This document shows, in pieces, positions 48,181-58,907 of a stretch of DNA of 64,000 nt (position 1 is its first letter; every line of letters starts with the position of its first letter). This stretch comes from Methanobacteriales archaeon HGW-Methanobacteriales-1 (lineage in GTDB: Archaea > Methanobacteriota > Methanobacteria > Methanobacteriales > Methanobacteriaceae). The stretch lies in the NCBI GenBank assembly GCA_002839705.1, contig PGYO01000004.1, positions 124,001-188,000 on the forward strand, written 5' to 3'. Under the pieces are notes generated by a model. The model saw only the letters and a program-made list of their open reading frames with translations. It had not been told where the DNA came from and did no database searches. A program made the translations under genes and the position numbers.

Positions 48181-48426
48181 ATGAAAGAAGAAAATTTCAG
48201 TGCAGAACTGCTTCCAGCAGTTTATAATATTTTGAATCCCTTGCAGGATAGGGGAATGGTCCCTCTGGTATTTAGATTCCAGTTAGGCGGCCTTATAAAT
48301 GAAGATGAAGAAGATGTATTGCTAGATATAGAAGAAATTCTAATTAATAGTGGATGGATAATTCAGGACCCCAGAAGCAGACTTTTAATGGTTAGTGACA
48401 AATTGAGGGAATTTATTGAAGAATAA
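48181..48426 (+). CDS. Small acidic protein of unknown function
   Basis: 81 residues, not recognised. It is strongly acidic (EDEEDVLLDIEEIL) with a C-terminal 'GWIIQDPRSRLLMVSDKLREFIEE' that could be a wing-helix end. It has no hydrophobic span. Its 3' end overlaps the next gene by 11 bp and contains that gene's ribosome site, so the two are translationally coupled. The product may be a soluble partner of the membrane protein that follows. Confidence 0.6.
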   Translation: MKEENFSAELLPAVYNILNPLQDRGMVPLVFRFQLGGLINEDEEDVLLDIEEILINSGWIIQDPRSRLLMVSDKLREFIEE

Positions 48427-49294
48427 AATAAAAAAAACCATTTATTTTTCTAAAAATAGAATCAAACTGCCTCCAGGATGGTCTTTCTGGAAAATCAACA
48501 AAATTGGGCCGTTTATTACCAGAGTGATCTTAAAAAATCCTGAAGACAAATTAATATATTGGGAATCTAGAGAAGCCCGTAAACATCATTTCAGTCTGGA
48601 TAAAAGCTCAGGATCGACATGGTGGGCACCAGGTGCCATTGGATGGTGGATAGGAATTTTATTTGCTATAGGCGCATTATTTTTTGGATTAGGTTCATTT
48701 CCACCATATCATTCTCTGGTTGGTAATTTTTATAATGGATTAACCTTTTTTATAGGATCTCTCTTTTTCACCAGTGCCGCATTTTTACAGTATTTAGAAA
48801 CAATTAATAGTCCACACCAGCCCCCCGGACAAAAATTTAAAGAAAAGTTTCATTTACTCTCTTTAGAACCACGGCGTATAGACTGGTGGTCCAGTGTAGT
48901 ACAGCTCGTGGGAACACTATTTTTTAATATGAATACTCTAGAATCAATGCACCAATCCCTTTCCATATCCCAAATAGACCATCTGGTCTGGTATCCCGAT
49001 ATTTTCGGCTCCATTTGCTTTTTAATAGCCAGCGGCATGGTATGGATAGAGGTCGGGCATTCCTTACTTTGCTGGAATCCCCATAGTATTTCCTGGAGAA
49101 TTGCATTTTTAAATCTTTTAGGTTCGATTGCCTTTGGCATTTCTGCAATTTCTGCCTATGTCATGCCGGCCACGGAAATTCCTGAAAATGAATTTCTAGT
49201 CACCAGCGGAACATTTGTAGGGGCGGTGTGTTTTTTCATTGCGGCGGTATTATTACTTCCCGAGAGAACTAATGAAAATGAAATGGTGCATTAA
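48416..49294 (+). CDS. YrhK-domain polytopic membrane protein
   Basis: 292 residues. After a hydrophilic 65-residue N-terminus rich in Trp/Lys come about six hydrophobic spans. The repeated 'GSLFFTSAAFLQYLET', 'VQLVGTLFFNMNTLESM' and 'GSICFLIASGMVWIEV' segments are YrhK-like. The role of YrhK is unknown. The start is TTG 48416 because GAGGGA lies 6-7 nt upstream inside the previous gene. Confidence 0.72.
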   Translation: MKNKIKKTIYFSKNRIKLPPGWSFWKINKIGPFITRVILKNPEDKLIYWESREARKHHFSLDKSSGSTWWAPGAIGWWIGILFAIGALFFGLGSFPPYHSLVGNFYNGLTFFIGSLFFTSAAFLQYLETINSPHQPPGQKFKEKFHLLSLEPRRIDWWSSVVQLVGTLFFNMNTLESMHQSLSISQIDHLVWYPDIFGSICFLIASGMVWIEVGHSLLCWNPHSISWRIAFLNLLGSIAFGISAISAYVMPATEIPENEFLVTSGTFVGAVCFFIAAVLLLPERTNENEMVH

Positions 49295-49451
49295 ACAATG
49301 AAGCAAGTATTAATCATGAAATAGATTGTTCAGTAAAAATAAATAAGTAAGACAATAAAACCAATTATAAAATAAAAATAAAAAAAAGAATAATATTATT
49401 ATAAATTTTTTCAAAAATTAACAGGTTTAAAAATCCTATATTAACATCATA

Positions 49452-50882
49452 TTAATATAATAGAGTTGGATTCTCCCTTTCTTCATGATTCTTAGTTTTT
49501 TGTTTTTCCAAATACTCATAGGCCTCCATTATATCATCTAAAAGCGAATCAACCATATCTCTACCAAAATTCTCTTTTATGACCATTCTAAGTACGGCCG
49601 CATCCTGGGCATTTTCAGGTAAAGTATAAGCCGGAATTATCCAGCCTTTCTCCCTTAATTTTTCTGAAAGTTGAAAAACCGTGAAATCCGCATCTTTAAG
49701 GCCAACAGCCACTAGTGGGAACATAACTTCTTTGTTAATAATTTCAAATTTGCCTGATTTCTCTAATTTTCCGGCCAGATGCTTGCAGTTTTGAAGCATG
49801 TTTTCCATTATATCTTTATATCCGTTTTTGCCCAGCCTAAGGAAATTATAGTATTGTGCCACAATGGTGCTGCTTCCTTTGGAGAAATTGAGGGAATAGT
49901 TCGGCATAAGTCCTCCCAAGTAGTTAACCTTAAAAATTAGCTCCTCTGGGAGATCACTTTTATCTTTAAATATTAACCAACCTACACCAGGATATACCAG
50001 ACCGTATTTATGGCCAGATACATTTATAGAGCGTACTTGTTCTAATCTAAAATCCCATGAAAGATCAGGGTAGACAAAGGGAGCTATAAATCCTCCACTA
50101 GCACCATCCACATGTATGGGTATGTCCCATCCTCTTTTTTCTTTTATATCAATTAAAAGGTCATTAATTTCATTAATAGGATCCATTTGGCCGGTGAATG
50201 TTGTTCCAATTACAGTACCCACACATATAGTATTCTCATCTATTTGTTTGGCTACTTCTTCGGCCGTTACAATGTATGTATCCTTTGCCAAAGGAATTAA
50301 ACGAAGTTCTACATCAAAATACAGTGCAAATTTCTCCCAAACAGTGTGTACATCCGCCCCCATTACAATATTTGGCTTATCATATGGTTTTCCTTCCGCT
50401 TTTCTGCGATTTTTCCAGGTCCACTTGTGGGCCAGAAGACCCAGCATAATGGCCTCTGATGAGCCTATGGCACTGGTACCAATTGATTTAGATTCATGAG
50501 GTGCGTTAAAAAGTCGGGCCAGCATATTAATAACCCTATCTTGAATTTTAGAAGTTTGAGGGTACTCGTCATTATCAATGAAGTTTTTTCCCATACTTTC
50601 CATTATTAATTTGTCTGCCTCTGGTTCCATCCAGGTAGTGACAAAGCTGGCCAAATTGAGGGCCGGATTACCATCCAAATTTAATTCTTCGTGTATTAAT
50701 TGATATGCTGCACGAGGAGGCATTCCTTCTTCACTAATTTCATATTTAGGTATGGATTCCGAAAAATAACGGCTCCCAAAAGTACTAGCTACTTCTCTCT
50801 CAGATTTCTTCATCTTTTTAAGATTTTTTTTCTTAGATAACACTAAATTCACCCGCCGGTAATAGGAACTTAATAATTCCAT
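49452..50882 (-). CDS. gadB: Glutamate decarboxylase (GadB type)
   Basis: PLP enzyme that converts glutamate to GABA and uses up a proton. The 476-residue protein matches the E. coli/plant GAD subgroup rather than the archaeal MfnA group: 'TFGSRYFSE', '[19 protein letters not shown]', '[13 protein letters not shown]', '[14 protein letters not shown]' and the Lys near 291 in SGHKYGL. The first 24 residues are a Lys/Arg-rich leader and the true start may be an internal Met ([10 protein letters not shown]). It is divergent from a ThrE exporter. Uncommon in methanogens, so transfer is likely. Confidence 0.9.
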   Translation of the reverse strand: MELLSSYYRRVNLVLSKKKNLKKMKKSEREVASTFGSRYFSESIPKYEISEEGMPPRAAYQLIHEELNLDGNPALNLASFVTTWMEPEADKLIMESMGKNFIDNDEYPQTSKIQDRVINMLARLFNAPHESKSIGTSAIGSSEAIMLGLLAHKWTWKNRRKAEGKPYDKPNIVMGADVHTVWEKFALYFDVELRLIPLAKDTYIVTAEEVAKQIDENTICVGTVIGTTFTGQMDPINEINDLLIDIKEKRGWDIPIHVDGASGGFIAPFVYPDLSWDFRLEQVRSINVSGHKYGLVYPGVGWLIFKDKSDLPEELIFKVNYLGGLMPNYSLNFSKGSSTIVAQYYNFLRLGKNGYKDIMENMLQNCKHLAGKLEKSGKFEIINKEVMFPLVAVGLKDADFTVFQLSEKLREKGWIIPAYTLPENAQDAAVLRMVIKENFGRDMVDSLLDDIMEAYEYLEKQKTKNHEERENPTLLY

Positions 50883-51100
50883 TTAATAAAAAATAGAAGA
50901 ATTAATTGCCCTATTCTCATAATAAGCATATATAATCACTAGTATACAACAATATATTTTATAATGAAACTAGTTTATTAAATTTCTCTTAGAATATCTT
51001 AAATTGATTAAGCTCTAATAAATTAATAAAGAGCGAAAAAATTTAATTTCCATATTCAATTAATACTGTTAATTTTATAATCCTATTAGAGGAAATATAA

Positions 51101-52405
51101 ATGGATAAACCGAATAAAAAAGACTTAAACGTCCCTAAAAAGGAGCATAAAGGTAAAAAATTCAATCATGAACTTTTAGAATTCATGGCGGGTTTAGGTA
51201 AGTCCCTTACTTCTGCAGGAATATCTGTTACGGCTGTTCAATCAATTTTATATGATATAGCTAAAGCTTATGAAGTTAAGGCAGAAATACTCATTTTCAC
51301 CACTTTTCTAATAATAAAGTTAGGAGATGAAGAATCTCCCCCTTTAACCACCGTAAACCAAATATCCGGCCTTTCTCACCTAAATCAAGTTTCAGAACTT
51401 TATGAATTAATATACTTAGCAGAGAAAGCAGAAATAACACCAAAAGAAGGGCAAAAACGTCTTAAAAAAATAACATGTCAAAAACACCGTTTCGGAGTTT
51501 TAGGGATAATTTTAGGATATATCTTATTTGCCTTGGGATTAGGAATGTTGTTACAGCCTACCCCTCAACAATTACTTATTTCTGGACTATTAGGAGGAAT
51601 AGTAAGTTTATTACTAATTTTAAGTGAAAATAAACCTCGATTAACACTTATTTTACCTGTAGTGGCAGCATTTATAGTATCCGCCATATTATTTTGGGGA
51701 GTAAAAGAAGGACTAATTTTAGTAGGGTCTTTCACCATTTTAGTTCCTGCTCTGGCCTATTTCTTACCCGGAGCCACCTTAACCACTGGGATGTTTGAGC
51801 TGGCCTCAGGAGACATGATTTCTGGAGCAAGTAGAACCATATACGGCGTTACTATCTTGTTTTTACTATTATTTGGAGTTTTAATTGGTGTTCAGGTTAC
51901 TGGATTGTCTCAGCACGATCTTATTGTAAATTCGGTCCCTATCAGTACTTTTGGATGGGTTCCTATGATAGGTATCCTTTTATTTGCCATGGGGATGTTT
52001 CTATTCATGTCCATGCGGACCAAGGACTTGCCTTGGGTGATACTGGTCCTTTACATCGCTTTTTTTGGGCAGCAAGTTGGAAACTATTTTATTGGGAGTT
52101 TTTTCGGTGCATTTTTAGGATCCCTCTTTATGACAGTGAGTGGTACCCTAATCGGCCGTTCACCTAAAAGAACACCCAGTTTTGTATCCACCATATCTGC
52201 TTTTTGGTTCCTGGTTCCCGGATCTCTAGGATTCATTGGCCTGGCCACCTTAATCGGGCAAAATTATTTCACGGCCGTAAATAATTTAATTTTGCTCACT
52301 ATGACCGTAGTGGCCATATCATTGGGCCTTTTAATAGGTGCAGCCATTGCTGAGCCATTAAGATTACAGAAAATAAGGTCGAAATTGTATAAAGATGGAA
52401 AATGA
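51101..52405 (+). CDS. ThrE-family threonine/serine exporter
   Basis: 434 residues. An N-terminal soluble domain (about 20-125: 'FMAGLGKSLTSAGISVTAVQ', the protease-like ThrE domain) precedes ten or so hydrophobic spans, the fused ThrE layout (DUF1212 plus DUF3815). 'LPGATLTTGMFELASGDMISGASR' is the family's central motif. It probably exports small amino acids through the membrane. Divergent from gadB across a 218-bp region. Confidence 0.88.
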   Translation: MDKPNKKDLNVPKKEHKGKKFNHELLEFMAGLGKSLTSAGISVTAVQSILYDIAKAYEVKAEILIFTTFLIIKLGDEESPPLTTVNQISGLSHLNQVSELYELIYLAEKAEITPKEGQKRLKKITCQKHRFGVLGIILGYILFALGLGMLLQPTPQQLLISGLLGGIVSLLLILSENKPRLTLILPVVAAFIVSAILFWGVKEGLILVGSFTILVPALAYFLPGATLTTGMFELASGDMISGASRTIYGVTILFLLLFGVLIGVQVTGLSQHDLIVNSVPISTFGWVPMIGILLFAMGMFLFMSMRTKDLPWVILVLYIAFFGQQVGNYFIGSFFGAFLGSLFMTVSGTLIGRSPKRTPSFVSTISAFWFLVPGSLGFIGLATLIGQNYFTAVNNLILLTMTVVAISLGLLIGAAIAEPLRLQKIRSKLYKDGK

Positions 52406-52456
52406 GGGAAAAATGAAAAGTTAGGATTAAGTTAATATGTATAATTTAATTTAGGA

Positions 52457-53071
52457 TTAATCTAAAATCAAATGGAGTCCATTCCACCATAGATAAGTCG
52501 CAAATACCAATAGCAGGACACCCATAAAGCGCATAATGTAGATATATGATTTTCCCGTTAAAAAATTCCGGGATTTACCAACCAAAACTGCTAATAAGAT
52601 TTTAGAGCCTATTAATAATACATAGAATCCGAAAAAGAACCATAAAGGAGAATACTGATTTATTTGATAGGCCGCGATGATAATTGGGCCACCTACAGTT
52701 ATCCAGAATATATATGGATTAGGACTTAGAAAATTCACAGTGGCTCCTTTCAAGAAAGATTTAGGTTCTTCCACATCAAAGTTTTCTTTAATTCCATGGG
52801 TTTTAAAACTTTCATATGCTAAATAAAGCAGGTAAAATCCGCCAATTATAGATATTAATCCTAAAATACTGCTATTTTGAGATAAATAAGACAATAATAG
52901 TAAGGTGAACATTATAATTGGTATGTCCGTTATTATAGGTGCGCAGGCCACTTTTATGCCTTCACGGTAGCCATGTTTCAGGGTTTGAGATATTATTAAT
53001 ACCATTAAGGGGCCTGGAGAAAATCCTGCTGAAAATCCCAGGGATATCCCGGCAATTAAAAGTCCAATCAT
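52457..53071 (-). CDS. LysE-family amino-acid exporter
   Basis: About 204 residues, six hydrophobic spans. 'GFSAGFSPGPLMVLIISQTLKHG' is the LysE/RhtB signature and 'FLSPNPYIFWITVGGP' the mid-protein motif. It exports basic or neutral amino acids. ATG 53071 is preferred over 53095 because GGTG precedes it. It is convergent with ThrE. Confidence 0.87.
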   Translation of the reverse strand: MIGLLIAGISLGFSAGFSPGPLMVLIISQTLKHGYREGIKVACAPIITDIPIIMFTLLLLSYLSQNSSILGLISIIGGFYLLYLAYESFKTHGIKENFDVEEPKSFLKGATVNFLSPNPYIFWITVGGPIIIAAYQINQYSPLWFFFGFYVLLIGSKILLAVLVGKSRNFLTGKSYIYIMRFMGVLLLVFATYLWWNGLHLILD

Positions 53072-53233
53072 TAATATACACCTTAATACTGGCACAATGA
53101 ATTAATATTCTAAATTAAAAAATATTGAAAATAAAATTTATCCTTTATTAAATTTACTAAATAGATTTTCTTAATTTTTATTTTATAAAATGATATCCAA
53201 AAAAGAGATAATATGCCCTAATGTTTCAATATT

Positions 53234-53608
53234 TTAAATATTATCTTTTGTTTGCTTAAGAGCAGATTCTACCGTTTCTTTTAATTCTTTATTTTCAAAT
53301 GGTTTTAGTATGTACCCTTGAGGCTTTGTAGCTAAGGCACGTTTTTGAGTGGCATTTTCAGAATTAGCAGTCAAGTATATAAACGGAATATCAAATTTAC
53401 GCAGCTCTTCAGCCGCAGTAATTCCATCGATATCTCCTTTTAATATAATATCCATTAAAACCAAATCTGGAAGCATTTCTAATGATTTTTCAATTGCCTC
53501 TTCACCTCTAGAAGCAATATAAATCACTTCATGGCCCAGGGCCTCAAGGGTATATTTTAAGTCCATGGCACCTATGCCTTCATCTTCTACAATAAGAACT
53601 CTTGCCAA
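53234..53608 (-). CDS. Stand-alone response regulator receiver
   Basis: 124 residues, receiver domain only. EDE (8-10), phospho-acceptor Asp near 54 in LVLMDIILKGD, Thr near 82 in LTANSE and Lys in ILKPFE are all present. No output domain, so it probably acts by protein contact or as a phosphate relay. Nearest kinase in the window is the hybrid kinase at 56297. Confidence 0.9.
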   Translation of the reverse strand: MARVLIVEDEGIGAMDLKYTLEALGHEVIYIASRGEEAIEKSLEMLPDLVLMDIILKGDIDGITAAEELRKFDIPFIYLTANSENATQKRALATKPQGYILKPFENKELKETVESALKQTKDNI

Positions 53609-53925
53609 ACTAGTATCTCCAGATTATTTAATTTCAATATTCAGTATTGCTTTTTTTATAATATATAATTGATTACATATTATTGGCATTTGAATTCTTT
53701 AATATAATTTTTAAATCACTAGCATAGATTCAATATAAAGAATGTTTTTAATTCATTATCCCAAAATTTATTTACAATATGTCCTTACAGAAGAAGAAAT
53801 AAAGATTATTGAAGATAGTTTGTAATTATTTATTAATAATTTCTATTTCCCATCTAATTATTAGAAAAATTAATTTAATACATCCTACAAAAATAAAAAA
53901 TAGTATAAAACCGAGGGGTATTAAG
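53609..53925. other. AT-rich gap, RR / small membrane protein
   Basis: 317 bp between divergent genes. No gene, no repeat. A GAGGGG site (53913-53918) precedes the next ATG. Confidence 0.4.
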
Positions 53926-54081
53926 ATGAATGACACTATGAATGGATTATTATTGATGGTATTAGGTGTATTGTTAGCTATTTTATATTTTGCACTGCCA
54001 CCACAGTGGTTTGTGTATGCCTACTGGGCAGCTATACTAATATTCGTGCTTTATGGGTTCTATATGTTCCGAAAAAGATAA
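53926..54081 (+). CDS. Small two-span membrane protein
   Basis: 51 residues: about 6-24 and 28-46 are hydrophobic, ending in YMFRKR. The frame is open upstream to 53809 but GAGGGGT before ATG 53926 decides the start. Not recognised. It precedes the DUF308 protein in the same direction (163 bp). Confidence 0.6.
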   Translation: MNDTMNGLLLMVLGVLLAILYFALPPQWFVYAYWAAILIFVLYGFYMFRKR

Positions 54082-54244
54082 TATTCCTAAAATTTTTTAT
54101 TTTTATTTTCTCTGTCCGATTCAGTCTTCCCTAAATAATTTGCCAGATTTCTATTTTTACTATTTCATTTAAATAGTACAATTATATTAACTAAAACCGC
54201 CAACATTAATATTAAATAAAGCTTTTAAATAGGAGGAAATAGAT

Positions 54245-54742
54245 ATGACAGAGGGAAATAACGTTTTGTTAGGGATTTTGGCCATAGTTTTAGGTATTTT
54301 ACTTATGGCATTCCCATTAATAGGAGTTTTTACCGCCAGTATCATTACTGGACTGGGAATAATATTCATTGGTATATGGTTGATTGCACACAGTTTTGGA
54401 ACCTGGGAAGCCAGTAAAGCCATAAGTATTGTATCTTTAATACTGGGTATTATTGGTATAGTTGTGGGAATAGGTTTATTTGGAAAAATAGTGGCCTTCA
54501 GTATATTTGCCAGCATGATAATTTACTTAGGTGGATTTTTCCTAATAATCACTGGAATAATAGCTTTCTTCAGCGGTGCCGGATCTTCTCCAAAATTAAG
54601 GGGCTTGAGCGGAATAGTATTAGGTATTCTATACATCATAATAGGATTATATGCTCTTGATCCGTTCTATTTAGGTGCTTTAATCGGAATCTTCCTATTA
54701 TTAGAAGGAATATTCATGATATTCTTACCTAAATCTGAATAA
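54245..54742 (+). CDS. DUF308/HdeD-like membrane protein
   Basis: 165 residues with six short hydrophobic helices rich in Gly ('LGILAIVLGILLMAFPLIG', 'VVGIGLFGKI', 'GLSGIVLGILYIIIGLYAL'), the DUF308 (HdeD) pattern. E. coli HdeD belongs to an acid-resistance island. The molecular role is unknown. AGGAGG lies 8 nt before the ATG. It is 3.4 kb from gadB in the same accessory stretch. Confidence 0.85.
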   Translation: MTEGNNVLLGILAIVLGILLMAFPLIGVFTASIITGLGIIFIGIWLIAHSFGTWEASKAISIVSLILGIIGIVVGIGLFGKIVAFSIFASMIIYLGGFFLIITGIIAFFSGAGSSPKLRGLSGIVLGILYIIIGLYALDPFYLGALIGIFLLLEGIFMIFLPKSE

Positions 54743-54867
54743 ACAAAATAAATCTTAATATATTTTTGTATTTTATTTTAAAAAAAATTTTTAAATTTAG
54801 CTTTTTTATTTTTTTCTTAATAATTAGATTTGCTGACATTACTGCAGATATAAGAAGATTTTATTAA

Positions 54868-55683
54868 TTACAACTGCTGGCACTGTGGACAGATATAAGA
54901 AGATGTACTTCCTGTTTTAATTTTCTCTATGGTAGTTCCACATACGGGACATGGTTTTTCCTCATTGTAGGCCACTAAAAAATAATCTCTGGTAAATCCC
55001 CATTCTTTAGCGTAAAAATCTTTTTCATAATACAGTCCGCCTTTATCCAGTGCATCACTCAAATTACTAATCATTATTTCATAAAGATTTTCAATTTGAG
55101 CATCTTCTAATTCATTGGCCAGTTTTTGAGGGTGAATTTTAGCTTTAAACAGTATGTCATGAATATAAACGTTCCCAATCCCTCCAATCTTCCTTTGGTT
55201 TAAAATCAGGTTTTTGATTTGCGAACGACCTTTAATAAGCTTTTTAAAGTGTTCTAAAGTAAAGTCAGAATCCAAAGGAGATAGGGCAATGTCTTTAGTG
55301 GCCTTATGTTCAATCAATTCTTTATTAGAAACGAGCTCAGAACGCCCAATCCACCAGAACCTACATGAAAAACCCGTTTCATCAATGAACGAGAAGCGAA
55401 TTTGATAGTCTTCTGGCCATTCTTGGCCTTTTGAGTGATAAAATAAATCAGTTCCCATTCCCAAATTTAATAGAAGATTATAATCATCGGATAATTCCAT
55501 GAAAATCCATTTTCCTTTGTTATAAACATTTAAAACCTTTTTGCCCTGAATTAAATCAGCAAATTCACTAGACCCCATATTTAAAATTTTTTCCTGAACA
55601 ATATCCACTGAATCAAATTCCTTATATTTCAATTCCTCGTCCATTTGCCGGCTAAAAATGATTATTTCGGGTAGTTCTGCCAT
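54868..55683 (-). CDS. Fpg/Nei-like DNA glycosylase with altered N-terminus
   Basis: About 271 residues. N-terminal MAELPEI carries the catalytic-type Glu3, but the usual Pro that becomes the nucleophile is Ala2. The beta-core Lys (NKGKWIFMEL), the H2TH motif GGIGNVYIHDILFKAKIHP and the C-terminal zinc finger (CPVC, CPQC) are intact. Family members excise oxidised bases. AAAGGAG precedes ATG 55683. The start at 55701 is less likely. It lies 30 bp downstream of the SnoaL-like gene and is in the TetR-controlled operon. Confidence 0.85.
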   Translation of the reverse strand: MAELPEIIIFSRQMDEELKYKEFDSVDIVQEKILNMGSSEFADLIQGKKVLNVYNKGKWIFMELSDDYNLLLNLGMGTDLFYHSKGQEWPEDYQIRFSFIDETGFSCRFWWIGRSELVSNKELIEHKATKDIALSPLDSDFTLEHFKKLIKGRSQIKNLILNQRKIGGIGNVYIHDILFKAKIHPQKLANELEDAQIENLYEIMISNLSDALDKGGLYYEKDFYAKEWGFTRDYFLVAYNEEKPCPVCGTTIEKIKTGSTSSYICPQCQQL

Positions 55684-55713
55684 TTGAAAAGCTCCTTTCA
55701 ATTATACTCTGTT

Positions 55714-56118
55714 TTAACTAGTTTCATTTTCATCAATAGCTTTCTGCACCAGAGCTGAATCTACATAGGCCCTCACTTCTACAATAATATCATTTTCAAA
55801 TCGTGTGATCCAACAGTAAGTATTGTTGAATGGTTTTCCATTTAGAGCAGTAGATAATGATTCCATTTCCACAATGGCCACATCAAAGTCTATAAAAATA
55901 TTTTTAACTTCCAGGATCACTCCTTCTTTTAATATTTTGTTTAATCTGTCAAATGTGTGCAATATAAACTCATCTTTACTGTGATAAGTCCCGGCCAAAG
56001 GATGAGTTCCCATTACCGTCCATTTAACATCTGGGGCCACTCGTTCGAAAAAAAGTTCATTTTGGCCGGTTTTAAGGTGGTTGAATAAATTTTTTACTTT
56101 TTCGTGAGTTAAAGACAT
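55714..56118 (-). CDS. SnoaL-like (NTF2-fold) protein
   Basis: 134 residues: 'FFERVAPDVKWTVMGTHPLAGTYHSKDEFI' region and the cone-shaped NTF2-fold pattern ('YCWITRFENDIIVEVRAYVDSALV'). Such proteins are small hydrolases or isomerases, or ligand binders. The substrate is unknown. It is the first gene of an operon with the Fpg/Nei-like glycosylase. The TetR-type palindrome at 56213-56230 sits in its promoter. Confidence 0.78.
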   Translation of the reverse strand: MSLTHEKVKNLFNHLKTGQNELFFERVAPDVKWTVMGTHPLAGTYHSKDEFILHTFDRLNKILKEGVILEVKNIFIDFDVAIVEMESLSTALNGKPFNNTYCWITRFENDIIVEVRAYVDSALVQKAIDENETS

Positions 56119-56212
56119 TTTATAGCTCCTTTAATTGGAAAAAATCTAATTATTTTAATTGGTTATAAAATATTATTAATTCTATTAATATAGAAATATT
56201 TTGATATAATTT

Positions 56213-56230
56213 AACTAACGAACGGAAGTT
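56213..56230. promoter_or_regulatory. TetR-type operator copy A (SnoaL-fpg promoter)
   Basis: AACTAACGAACGGAAGTT matches the deduced palindrome AACTAACGNNCGTTAGTT at all but two defined positions. On the minus strand TTTATATT (56232-56240) is the TATA box, so the palindrome sits right between it and the expected start of the SnoaL/glycosylase transcript. Confidence 0.68.
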
Positions 56231-56296
56231 AAATATAAATAAGACCTTAAATCCATGTAAAATTATTATAATCGCTAAATAATAGTTTAATTATAA

Positions 56297-58123
<1,827 letters not shown>

Positions 58124-58177
58124 GGGAATAACCAATAATAATATTATAATAATAATATTTGTTTTTATGGAAATTAT

Positions 58178-58195
58178 TAAGAACGAACGTTAGTT
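58178..58195. promoter_or_regulatory. TetR-type operator copy B (kinase/tetR region)
   Basis: TAAGAACGAACGTTAGTT, reverse complement AACTAACGTTCGTTCTTA. The first 14 positions match the palindrome perfectly. It lies directly before the tetR TATA box (TTTATATA, 58195-58202) and in the upstream region of the kinase gene. Confidence 0.65.
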
Positions 58196-58202
58196 TTATA
58201 TA
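58195..58202 (+). promoter_or_regulatory. TATA box of tetR
   Basis: TTTATATA is the archaeal consensus. Transcription from about 58225 would begin inside operator C. With operator B abutting the box on the other side, the regulator would block its own promoter twice. Confidence 0.6.
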
Positions 58203-58223
58203 CTACTTTTTCTAACTTAACTA

Positions 58224-58241
58224 TGCGAACGAGTGTTAGTT
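58224..58241. promoter_or_regulatory. TetR-type operator copy C (tetR start site)
   Basis: TGCGAACGAGTGTTAGTT, reverse complement AACTAACACTCGTTCGCA. It shares AACTAAC and CGTTC with copy B at the same spacing (13 of 15 identical), and covers the predicted tetR transcription start, 27 bp before the ATG. Confidence 0.62.
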
Positions 58242-58267
58242 AGTAGATTAAATTTCAGGTGAAAATT

Positions 58268-58897
58268 ATGCCATCACAAAAATCAATCAAACCAACCAAG
58301 GAAAAAATATTCGATGTTTCCATCGACCTTTTCTCAGAAAAAGGATTCGACGCCGTTTCAATCCGAGAAATAGGCCGAGGAGTGGGAATAAGAGAAAGCT
58401 CCATTTACAACCATTATTCCAATAAAGAGGCCATACTAGATAGTATTCTCGATTTCTTCATTAAAGAAATGGAAGATACTGGCATTCCTGAAGAACAAAT
58501 GGAAATACTACTGGAGCAAAGTCCGGAAATGTTCTACCATGCCGGGTCCAAAATGTTTGAAGAACGCATGCATGATCCTAAAATGATTAAAATATGGAGA
58601 TTATTGCTAATTGAAATGTACCATAATCCCAAAATCAAAGAATTCTTTTTAAAAGAATTAATAGAAACACCAATCCAGGCCTGGACCTTAATATTCTCAG
58701 CAATGATAGAAAAAAAGATCATAAAACCAGTCAATCCTGAGAGATTGGCCCGAGAATATTTTAGCTATGCCATCTACCTCTTAATTGAAAATTTCGTGCT
58801 GAAGTACCCTAACAATCCAGAGAAGTTCCTGCGCGAAATGTTCGATGATATGGAAGAACACATGCAATTCATTCTAAACAGTGTTAAAATCGAATAA
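58268..58897 (+). CDS. TetR-family transcriptional regulator
   Basis: About 209 residues. N-terminal helix-turn-helix 'IREIGRGVGIRESSIYNHYSNKEAIL' is the TetR DNA-binding signature; the C-terminal 140 residues are an all-helical ligand domain. GGTGA precedes ATG 58268. Palindromes B and C lie in its promoter and A lies before the SnoaL/glycosylase operon, so autoregulation plus local control is the likely role. The ligand is unknown. The DUF116 pseudogene begins 10 bp after its stop. Confidence 0.92.
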   Translation: MPSQKSIKPTKEKIFDVSIDLFSEKGFDAVSIREIGRGVGIRESSIYNHYSNKEAILDSILDFFIKEMEDTGIPEEQMEILLEQSPEMFYHAGSKMFEERMHDPKMIKIWRLLLIEMYHNPKIKEFFLKELIETPIQAWTLIFSAMIEKKIIKPVNPERLAREYFSYAIYLLIENFVLKYPNNPEKFLREMFDDMEEHMQFILNSVKIE

Positions 58898-58907
58898 AGA
58901 TGATAAA

